A DNA stretch of 64,000 nucleotides, taken from assembly GCF_006782915.1 (NCBI RefSeq), contig NZ_VCNP01000044.1:1-64000 (forward strand), in the 5' to 3' direction. The notes beneath the pieces are model-generated. The model made no database searches. It was given only the letters and a program-made list of their open reading frames with translations, and was not told the origin of the DNA. Numbering within the stretch: position 1 is the first letter of the stretch; the number at the start of each line of letters is the position of its first letter. Shown here in pieces: positions 16,873 to 27,600 of the stretch. Position numbers and translations under genes: made by a program. Source of the stretch: Streptomyces calvus (GTDB taxonomy: Bacteria > Actinomycetota > Actinomycetes > Streptomycetales > Streptomycetaceae).

Positions 16873-18060
16873 TCAGGCCAGGGCCCGGGCGAGCTCCAGG
16901 ACGAGGGGCTCACGCAGCTCGGGCGCGTCGACCCGCTCCACGCGGACGTTGGTGCAGTCCACCCAGCCGGCCGCCTCCACCAGGGCCTGCGCCACCGCGG
17001 GAACCGCCTTGCCGCCGTCCAGCGTGACCTGTCGGGCCACCAGGGTGCGGCCCTCGCGCGCCGGGTCGACCCGGCCGACGAGCCGGCCGCCCGCGAGCAC
17101 CGGCATCGCGAAATAGCCGTGCACCCGCTTCGGCTTGGGCACGTACGCCTCCAGGCGATGGGTGAAGCCGAAGATCCGCTCCGTGCGCGCCCGCTCCCAG
17201 ACCAGCGAGTCGAACGGCGACAGCAGCGTCGTACGGTGCCGGCCGCGCGGCGGGGACGCCAGGGCCGCCGGGTCGGCCCAGGCCGGCTTGGACCAGCCCT
17301 CCACCGTGACCGGGACCAGACCCGAGTCGGCGATGACGGCGTCGACCTGCTCGGCCTTGAGGCGGTGGTAGTCGGCGATGTCCGCGCGCGTACCGACACC
17401 GAGCGAGGCGCCCGCCAGGGCGACCAGGCGGCGCAGGCACTCGGCGTCGTCCAGCTCGTCGTGCAGCAGGGCCGCCGGGATCGCGCGCTCGGCCAGGTCG
17501 TAGACGCGCTTCCAGCCGCGGCGCTCGACGCACACCACCTCGCCGTACATCAGGGCGCGCTCGACGGCGACCTTGGTGCCGGACCAGTCCCACCACTCGC
17601 TGGTGCGCTTGGCGCCGCCCAACTCCGTGGCCGTCAGCGGGCCTTCCGCGCGGAGCTGCTTGACGACCTGGTCGTAGACCCCGTCGGGCAGCTCGTGGTT
17701 CCAGTGCGGACGGGCGCGGTAGGCGCGGCGGCGGAAGGCGAAGTGCGGCCACTCCTCGACGGGCAGGATGCACGCCGCGTGCGACCAGTACTCGAACGCG
17801 CGCGGCGGCTCGGAGCCCTTCTTCCAGTAGGCGTCCTCGACGGTCCGGCGGCCCACGGCGCCCAGGCGGGCGTACGGAACGAGCTCGTGGGAGCGGGCGA
17901 GGACGGAGATGGTGTCGAGCTGCACCGCGCCCAGATGACGCAGGACGCCCCGGACGCCGGCGCGGCGGTCGGGGGCGCCGAGGAAGCCCTGGGCCCGCAG
18001 GGCGATGCGGCGGGCCTCGGCCGCCGAGATGTCCGTCGTCGGACGCGGGAGGGTCGTCAT
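16873..18060 (-). CDS. YcaQ/AlkX-like winged-helix DNA glycosylase
   Basis: A 395-residue protein of the HTH_42 (YcaQ/AlkZ) family. Near the N-terminus, Gln47-Leu48-Asp49 in AVQLDTIS is the QxD catalytic motif reported for YcaQ/AlkX-type enzymes that unhook DNA interstrand cross-links, as opposed to QxQ of the AlkZ toxin self-resistance type. Winged-helix segments follow. The ATG at 18060 gives a family-like N-terminus (MTTLPRPT). No biosynthetic cluster is adjacent, which suits a housekeeping alkylation-repair role rather than self-resistance. The gene ends at the edge of the 20-bp repeat array. Function is assigned from family and motif. Confidence 0.85.
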   Translation of the reverse strand: MTTLPRPTTDISAAEARRIALRAQGFLGAPDRRAGVRGVLRHLGAVQLDTISVLARSHELVPYARLGAVGRRTVEDAYWKKGSEPPRAFEYWSHAACILPVEEWPHFAFRRRAYRARPHWNHELPDGVYDQVVKQLRAEGPLTATELGGAKRTSEWWDWSGTKVAVERALMYGEVVCVERRGWKRVYDLAERAIPAALLHDELDDAECLRRLVALAGASLGVGTRADIADYHRLKAEQVDAVIADSGLVPVTVEGWSKPAWADPAALASPPRGRHRTTLLSPFDSLVWERARTERIFGFTHRLEAYVPKPKRVHGYFAMPVLAGGRLVGRVDPAREGRTLVARQVTLDGGKAVPAVAQALVEAAGWVDCTNVRVERVDAPELREPLVLELARALA

Positions 18061-18109
18061 ACGTCCGCACGATAGAGGGCGGCACTGACAACAGCGGCGG
18101 GTTCCGGAC

Positions 18110-18679
18110 TCATCCGCGGCCCGGCACGTACGGCGCCGTGGACGCGAGCCCCAGGTCGGACGGGAGGAGCGAGCCCACCCAGCAGTCCCGCAGCACCCCC
18201 TTGTTGTTGAGCGAGGAGCGCAGCACGCCCTCGACGGTGAAGCCCGCGCGTTCGGCCACCGCGCGGGAGGCCGTGTTGCCCACCTCCGCGCGCCACTCCA
18301 CGCGGTCGACCGACAGCCGGGTGAACGCCCACCGGGAGGCGGCCAGCGCGGCCTCGGTGATGTAGCCGTTGCCGCGGTGCTCCTTCGCGCCCCAGAAGCC
18401 GATCTCGCCCGTGCCGAGGGACCGCATGGTGATGCTGAGCATGCCCACCAGCTGACCGGTGGGCAGGAAGACGCCGAAGGTGAACATCGAGCCGTTCGCC
18501 CAGCCGTCCGGCACCATCTGCTCCGTGAAGCCCCGCGCGTGCTCCGGCAGGTACGGGGACGGGATCGTGGTCCAGCGCTGGATGTCCGGGTCCTGGCAGA
18601 CGGCGTACACGGCGTCTGTCTCCTGCGGGCCGACCGTGCGCAGCAGGAGTCGGTCGGTGGTGAGCGTGACGGGTTCCAT
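18110..18679 (-). CDS. GNAT-family N-acetyltransferase (RimJ/RimL-like)
   Basis: A 189-residue GNAT enzyme with the RimJ/RimL layout: LTTDRLLLRTV at the start, the acetyl-CoA pyrophosphate loop around GAKEHRGNGYITEA (about residues 98-112), and the NTASRAVAERAGF motif near residue 135. Such enzymes acetylate ribosomal-protein N-termini or small molecules; the substrate here cannot be told. The stop is 49 bp before the glycosylase start on the same strand, so the two may be co-transcribed. Confidence 0.87.
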   Translation of the reverse strand: MEPVTLTTDRLLLRTVGPQETDAVYAVCQDPDIQRWTTIPSPYLPEHARGFTEQMVPDGWANGSMFTFGVFLPTGQLVGMLSITMRSLGTGEIGFWGAKEHRGNGYITEAALAASRWAFTRLSVDRVEWRAEVGNTASRAVAERAGFTVEGVLRSSLNNKGVLRDCWVGSLLPSDLGLASTAPYVPGRG

Positions 18680-18884
18680 CGGCCGATTCTGCTCACGCGG
18701 CGGTGAACGGCGCCATCGCTTTCGCCGTGGGTGAGGCGACGATCACCCTTCGCACAATTCGCCGGGTGACGCGGCACCATCCGACGGCCCCGGACGTTGT
18801 CCTTGTGAAGCAGCCGTGAAACGGATAGGAAGCAGCCGACGGTCACCCCCACGGCGGGCCTCCCGGCGTGGCGGGGTCCTCGCA

Positions 18885-18890
18885 TACGAT
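18885..18890 (+). promoter_or_regulatory. Possible secA -10 element
   Basis: TACGAT fits the TANNNT -10 consensus and lies 69 bp before the secA GTG. No clear -35 box is visible upstream. Confidence 0.35.
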
Positions 18891-18958
18891 GGCCGTTGCT
18901 CAGTCAGTGAAACGGAAACCGACCGTCCCAGGCCCGACCGGCAAGGAGACCAACCCCC

Positions 18959-21805
<2,847 letters not shown>

Positions 21806-21839
21806 GCGGGCGCCGCTCCGTCGGGAGCGGCTGCGAGCC

Positions 21840-21879
21840 GGCCGGGGGCCGGGCACCGGAGGGTGCCCGGCCCCCGGCC
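21840..21879 (+). terminator. Bidirectional terminator after secA
   Basis: A perfect 18-bp stem (21840-21857 with 21862-21879) closed by a 4-nt ggag loop, followed by gttgtt. It separates secA from the converging Rv3235-family gene that ends at 21885 and probably serves both. Confidence 0.92.
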
Positions 21880-21884
21880 GTTGT

Positions 21885-22613
21885 TCAGCCGGCGCGGTGC
21901 GGGCGGGGTACGCCCAGTTCCACGGCGGTGCACCGCCAGCGCAGGTCCCTGCCGAGTTCCAGCCGGAACGCCATGGCGCGCAGCCTGTCCCCGGCGCCGA
22001 TCCGGGCGAACGCCTCGATGGCGCCCTCCCGGGGCTCGCACCAGCCGATGTCGCGGACGACCGGGCGGGCGCCGCGGGTGCGCAGGGGGCCGCGTTCGGC
22101 GAGGTGGACCAGTTCGTCGTAGGCCCGGCCGGCGGTGTGGCCCAGCATGGCGTGCACGGGGCGCCGGCCGCTGAGGACGGCGACGAGGAGTTCGGCGAAG
22201 CGGTCGGTGGGACGGAGCCGCGGGACGACGGGCCGCCGGGCCGCGTGGCCCGGCGCGGGCGGACGGTTGTCGGCGGGCCGGGCGGGCGCCGTGAGGGCGG
22301 TCGGACGGCCGCCGCCCGGGGAGGCGGCGGCCACCGCACCGGCGGCGGGCACACGGGGCGGCGGGGTGGTGGCGGCGCGGGCCGCGGTGGCCGACGGGTG
22401 GCCCGCCTCGGGGCGGCGGGGCGCCGTGGTCCTCTCCGCCCGCGGCAGCGGCGGCCCGGCGGCGGGCCTGCTCCCGGCAGGTCGGACGGCAGGTCGGACG
22501 GCAGGTCGGGCGGCCGGTCGGGTGGATGTCGTGGCGCCCGGGCGGCGTGGGTCGCGGCGGGCGGGGGGACGGGTGCCGGGACGGTGCTGCGCCCTGGTCA
22601 TGACCTTGTGCAC
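21885..22613 (-). CDS. Rv3235-family protein
   Basis: About 242 residues. The N-terminal ~120 residues are low complexity, rich in Arg, Pro and Ala; the C-terminal ~100 residues (from RFAELLVAVLSGRRPVHAML to the end) form the Rv3235-family domain, which contains HTAGRAYDELVHLAERG and WRCTAVELG. These proteins sit beside secA in many actinobacteria, including Mycobacterium; their function is unknown. The start is uncertain: GTG 22613 has a weak gggg ribosome site; ATG 22601 is possible; a frame upstream to 22763 has poor third-position GC and is rejected. Confidence 0.75.
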   Translation of the reverse strand: MHKVMTRAQHRPGTRPPARRDPRRPGATTSTRPAARPAVRPAVRPAGSRPAAGPPLPRAERTTAPRRPEAGHPSATAARAATTPPPRVPAAGAVAAASPGGGRPTALTAPARPADNRPPAPGHAARRPVVPRLRPTDRFAELLVAVLSGRRPVHAMLGHTAGRAYDELVHLAERGPLRTRGARPVVRDIGWCEPREGAIEAFARIGAGDRLRAMAFRLELGRDLRWRCTAVELGVPRPHRAG

Positions 22614-22937
22614 GGGAACCCCGTTCGACGGGCCCGGAGTCGCCACCGGCTCGGAAGCCGGAGTGATACCGGGCGGTAACTTCGTGGTTGGGGATCTTGT
22701 ACGGGGCGGCGGGTGGCGGCGGCAAGGAGGACGGCGGCTCGGGCGGAGGGCCCGAGGATTCACTTATCCGGGTGACCGGCGGCCGCTCCGGCGCGCGGGA
22801 AAGCGGCGGGGCCGGGTGAATCCACGGACGGACGTTGACGGTCTCCGGGGTGCGGGCAGCAACCCGATGGGGGACGCCCGCGCCTGTCCCCGCACGTATC
22901 CTGGAGACCCTTCCGGACCCCCACGAAAGCGGCCGAC
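22614..22937. other. Divergent intergenic region
   Basis: About 320 bp between the Rv3235-family gene (leftward) and the DUF6912 gene (rightward). TATCCT at 22897-22902 is a candidate -10 for the rightward gene, 35 bp before its ATG. I see no other gene or clear regulatory motif. Confidence 0.45.
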
Positions 22938-23444
22938 ATGCGCGTCTACGTCCCCCTGACCCTCCCCGGGCTCGCCGAGGCGCACAAGACGGGTGAGCTG
23001 GGCGGCGGGTCGTTCCTCGCCTACGCCGTGACGCCCGCGCTGCGCGAGTGGTACCTCTCCGACGACATCGAGGAGCTGGAGTACGCCGCGCTGAACCGTG
23101 CCGCCCTGGCCTCGCTGCGGCTGCTGGCGGCGGACCCCTCGGCGCCGCGGCGCCGGGTCGTGGTCGCCGTGGACGTGTCCGACGGCGCCGCCTCGGCCGA
23201 CCCGGACCGCGGCCTGGACCCGGCCGCGCTCGGCGAGGTGCGGGTCACCGGACCCGTACGGCTGGCCAAGGCGGCCGCGGTGCACCTGGACGCGGCGGAC
23301 GCGGAGGCGGACGTGGCGGCCGCCGCCGAGGCGCTGCCCGCGGCCGACTCCGGCGACGACGACGCCCAGTTCGTGGTGGACGGCGCGGAGGACCACGAGC
23401 TGCTGTGGTACGCCACCCAGGAGATCCCCAACCTGATCGGCTGA
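22938..23444 (+). CDS. DUF6912 family protein
   Basis: A 168-residue acidic cytosolic protein without signal or membrane segments. It begins MRVYVPLTLPGLAEAHKTGE and ends in an acidic part followed by HELLWYATQEIPNLI, the features I associate with the actinobacterial DUF6912 group next to secA. No catalytic motif is visible and its function is unknown. Standing 46 bp before the HAD gene, it may share its transcript with it, though the HAD gene appears to have its own -10 element. Confidence 0.75.
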   Translation: MRVYVPLTLPGLAEAHKTGELGGGSFLAYAVTPALREWYLSDDIEELEYAALNRAALASLRLLAADPSAPRRRVVVAVDVSDGAASADPDRGLDPAALGEVRVTGPVRLAKAAAVHLDAADAEADVAAAAEALPAADSGDDDAQFVVDGAEDHELLWYATQEIPNLIG

Positions 23445-23477
23445 GATGCCCCGGTCCCGGATGTCAGTGGGGCCGGG

Positions 23478-23483
23478 TACGTT
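23478..23483 (+). promoter_or_regulatory. -10 element for leaderless HAD gene
   Basis: TACGTT is a good TANNNT match and is followed by seven bases and then the ATG at 23491, the spacing of leaderless Streptomyces transcripts. No ribosome site is present, which supports this start. Confidence 0.5.
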
Positions 23484-23490
23484 TTCCGGC

Positions 23491-24159
23491 ATGGGGATGC
23501 ACACCGACGCGCACATCGTCTGGGACTGGAACGGCACGCTGTTCCACGACGTCGACGCGGTCATCGGGGCGACGAACGCGGCCTTCGCCGAGCTGGGACT
23601 GGAACCGATCACGCTGGAGCGGTACCGGGAGCTGTACTGCGTCCCGGTGCCGAAGTTCTACGAGCGCCTGATGGGGCGGCTGCCCACCGAGGCCGAGTGG
23701 GAGCTGATGGACACCACCTTCCACCGCCACTACACCGAGCACCGGGTGCGGTGCGGGCTCGCCGACGGCGTGGTGGACCTGCTCGCCGACTGGACCTCGG
23801 CCGGGCGCAGCCAGTCCATCCTCAGCATGTACGGCCACGAGGACCTGGTCCCGCTGGTGCGAGGCTTCGGCATCGAGGCGCACTTCATACGGGTCGACGG
23901 GCGGACCGGACCTTCCGGCGGCAGCAAGGCGGAGCACATGGTGCGCCACCTGCGCGCGCTGGCCGGCGTCGACCCGACGCGCACGGTGGTGATCGGCGAC
24001 GCCGCGGACGACGCGCTCGCCGCCCGGTACGCGGGGGCGCGGGCCGTGCTGTACACGGGCGGCTCCCACGGCCGGGCCGCCCTGGAGGCGGTCGGGGTCC
24101 CGGTGGTGGACACCCTGCGGGAGGCCGTGGCCGAGGCGGAGCGCCTGGCCGCGGCATGA
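23491..24159 (+). CDS. HAD-family hydrolase
   Basis: A 222-residue haloacid-dehalogenase-type phosphatase with a helical cap. Motif I reads WDWNGTL (Asp12, Asn14): the nucleophile Asp is kept but the second, acid/base Asp is Asn. Motif II lies in LSMYG, the motif III Lys in GGSKAEHM, and motif IV is GDAADDALAA near residue 170. The layout resembles phosphoglycolate-phosphatase-like enzymes; the Asn may lower or redirect phosphatase activity. The ATG at 23491 is chosen over the longer frame from 23446 because the -10-like TACGTT lies seven bases upstream. Confidence 0.85.
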   Translation: MGMHTDAHIVWDWNGTLFHDVDAVIGATNAAFAELGLEPITLERYRELYCVPVPKFYERLMGRLPTEAEWELMDTTFHRHYTEHRVRCGLADGVVDLLADWTSAGRSQSILSMYGHEDLVPLVRGFGIEAHFIRVDGRTGPSGGSKAEHMVRHLRALAGVDPTRTVVIGDAADDALAARYAGARAVLYTGGSHGRAALEAVGVPVVDTLREAVAEAERLAAA

Positions 24160-24619
24160 CCCCGGCGGTCCGGGGCACACGGCACCCGGCATCCGGAAGA
24201 ACGCGGCGCACTGTGCAGAACGTCAAACTTCCGACCCCGGTTTTGTACACATACGGCTCATGACGGGCCCCCGGCAAGGAGCGATAGCCTTGGTGGCGTG
24301 ATCAGCGCGATAGCTCGCGGGGGCCTCGGCGTCCCCGCTGTGCGCCCGGCGTGCACGGACGACATCCGTGACCGGGTGGCGGTCGCTGATCCGCGCGGGC
24401 GGCACGGGAGGCGGCGCACCCCAGCGGGGCAGGCGTCGTGGAGAGCAGTGTCACACCCCTCGGACGCGTCGGAATCGGCCGAGAAGCCCCCGCTCATCTC
24501 ACCTTGCGGCATAACGTCGGCACGGACCGGACACCCCGCGTCGTATCACCGCACCACAGGGTCAGAGACCGTACTTCCTTCTACGTCACGCAATGGCGCG
24601 CGACAGGAGCCAGAGGACC
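24160..24619 (+). other. Leader region of the glutamate dehydrogenase gene
   Basis: A 460-bp region. A promoter-like pair (24260-24290) is followed at the right distance by GTG 24298, which opens a frame to 24681 that crosses the dehydrogenase start in another frame. Its first ~45 codons have high third-position GC, but this drops later. I see no riboswitch I can name. Confidence 0.4.
24260..24290 (+). promoter_or_regulatory. Predicted promoter upstream of glutamate dehydrogenase
   Basis: ATGACG (24260-24265, one mismatch to TTGACG) and TAGCCT (24285-24290) are separated by 19 bp. The expected start lies at or next to GTG 24298, about 320 nt before the dehydrogenase start. Confidence 0.45.
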
Positions 24620-27600
24620 ATGCAGACCAAGCTGGACGAAGCCAAGGCCGAGCTGCTCGACAGGGCCGCCCGGGTAGCTGAGAACAGCCCGGCCGGGGGG
24701 AAACTACCGACTGGGACGACGGACGAGGGCGCACCCGACCGGGAAGCCGTGCTCGCGTTCCTCCAGCGCTACTACCTGCACACCGCCCCGGAGGACCTCG
24801 CCGACCGCGACCCGGTCGACATCTTCGGAGCCGCCGTCTCGCACCACCGGCTCGCCGAGAGCCGTCCCCAGGGCACCGCCAACGTCCGCGTGCACACCCC
24901 GACCGTCGAGGAGAACGGCTGGACGTGCAGCCACTCCGTCGTCGAGGTCGTCACCGACGACATGCCGTTCCTGGTCGACTCCGTCACCAATGAGCTGACC
25001 CGCCAGGGCCGCGGCATCCACGTCGTCGTGCACCCGCAGTTCGTGGTCCGCCGGGACGTCACCGGCAAGCTGATCGAGGTGCTCGCCGCCCCGGCCGGCG
25101 GCGACCTGCCGCACGACGCGCACGTCGAGTCCTGGATCCACGTGGAGATCGACCGCGAGACCGACCGCGGCGACCTCAAGCAGATCACCGCCGACCTGCT
25201 GCGGATCCTGTCCGACGTCCGCGAGGCCGTCGAGGACTGGGGCAAGATGCGCCAGGCCGCCACCCGGCTGGCCGAGGCGCTGCCCGATGAGCCGGTGCCC
25301 GCCGACCTGCCCGCGCCGCAGGTCGAGGAGGCCCGCGAGCTGCTGCGCTGGCTCGCCGACGACCACTTCACCTTCCTCGGCTACCGCGAGTACGAGCTGC
25401 GCGAGGACGACTCGCTGGGCGCCGTCCCCGGTACCGGCCTGGGCATCCTGCGCTCCGACCCGCACCACGCCACCGACGAGGGCCACCCGGTCAGCCCGTC
25501 CTTCGAGCGGCTGCCCGCCGACGCCCGCGCGAAGGCGCGCGAGCACAAGCTGCTGGTGCTGACCAAGGCCAACAGCCGGGCCACCGTGCACCGGCCGTCG
25601 TACCTGGACTACATCGGCGTCAAGAAGTTCGACGCGGACGGCAACGTCGTCGGTGAGCGGCGCTTCCTCGGCCTGTTCTCGTCCGCCGCCTACACCGAGT
25701 CCGTGCGCCGGGTGCCGGTGATCCGGCGCAAGGTCGAGGAGGTCCTGGAGCGCGCCGGCTTCTCGCCGCACAGCCACGACGGCCGCGACCTGCTCCAGAT
25801 CCTGGAGACCTACCCGCGCGACGAGCTGTTCCAGACCCCGGTCGGCGAACTCCAGCCCATCGTCACCTCGGTGCTCTACCTCCAGGAGCGCCGCCGGCTG
25901 CGGCTCTACCTGCGCCAGGACGAGTACGGGCGCTACTACTCGGCCCTCGTCTACCTGCCGCGCGACCGCTACACCACCGGTGTCCGGCTGCGGATCATCG
26001 ACATCCTCAAGGAGGAACTCGGCGGTACCAGCGTCGACTTCACCGCCTGGAACACCGAGTCGGTCCTCTCCCGGCTGCACTTCGTGGTCCGCGTCCCGCA
26101 GGGCACCGAACTGCCCGAGCTGTCCGACGCCGACAAGGAGCGCATCGAGGCCCGGCTCGTCGAGGCCGCCCGCTCCTGGGCCGACGGCTTCGCCGAGGCG
26201 CTGAACGCCGAGTTCGGCGAGGAGCGCGCCGCCGAGCTGCTGCGCCGCTACTCCGGCGCCTTCACCGAGGGCTACAAGGCCGACCACTCCCCGCGCAGCG
26301 CCGTCGCCGACCTGGGCCGCCTCGAAGAGCTGGACCAGGAGCGGGACTTCGCGCTCAGCCTGTACGAGCCGGTGGGCGCCGGCCCCGAGGAGCGCCGCTT
26401 CAAGATCTACCGCAAGGGCGAGGCCGTCTCGCTCTCCGCGGTGCTGCCGGTCCTCCAGCGGCTCGGCGTCGAGGTCGTCGACGAGCGGCCCTACGAGCTG
26501 CGCTGCTCCGACCGCAGCGTCGCCTGGATCTACGACTTCGGCCTGCGCATGCCCAGGGCGGCCGGCGGGACCGACTACCTCGGCGACGACGCCCGTGAGC
26601 GGTTCCAGGACGCCTTCGCGGCGACCTGGACCGGCAAGGCGGAGAACGACGGCTTCAACGCCCTGGTGCTGGGCGCCGGGCTCACCTGGCGCCAGGCCAT
26701 GGTGCTGCGCGCGTACGCCAAGTACCTGCGCCAGGCCGGTTCCACCTTCAGCCAGGACTACATGGAGGACACCCTCCGCACCAACGTCCACACCACACGG
26801 CTGCTCGTCTCCCTGTTCGAGGCGCGGATGTCGCCGGACCGGCAGCGCGCCGGCTACGAACTGGTCGACGCGCTGCTGGAGGAGGTCGACGCCGCCCTGG
26901 ACCAGGTGGCCTCGCTGGACGAGGACCGCATCCTGCGTTCCTTCCTCACCGTCATCAAGGCGACGCTGCGCACCAACTTCTTCCAGGAGGCGGGCGACGG
27001 CACGCCGCACGACTACGTCTCCATGAAGTTCGACCCGCAGGCCATCCCCGACCTCCCGGCGCCGCGCCCGGCGTTCGAGATCTGGGTGTACTCGCCGCGC
27101 GTCGAGGGCGTGCACCTGCGGTTCGGCAAGGTCGCGCGCGGTGGCCTGCGCTGGTCGGACCGCCGCGAGGACTTCCGCACCGAGATCCTCGGCCTGGTCA
27201 AGGCGCAGATGGTGAAGAACACCGTCATCGTGCCGGTCGGCGCCAAGGGCGGCTTCGTCGCCAAGCAGCTGCCCGACCCGTCCGTGGACCGCGACGCGTG
27301 GATGGCGGAGGGCATCGCCTCCTACAAGACGTTCATCTCGGCGCTGCTCGACATCACCGACAACATGGTGGCCGGCGAGGTCGTGCCCCCGGCGGACGTC
27401 GTCCGGCACGACGAGGACGACACCTACCTCGTCGTCGCCGCCGACAAGGGCACCGCGACCTTCTCCGACATCGCCAACGAGGTCGCCGAGAGCTACAACT
27501 TCTGGCTCGGCGACGCGTTCGCCTCCGGCGGCAGCGCCGGCTACGACCACAAGGGCATGGGCATCACCGCCCGCGGCGCCTGGGAGTCCGTCAAGCGGCA

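Noticed and set aside
22614..22763. N-terminal extension of the Rv3235-family protein to 22763
   Set aside because: Codons in this stretch have low third-position GC (for example acc aag tta ccg) and there is no ribosome site at the far GTG.
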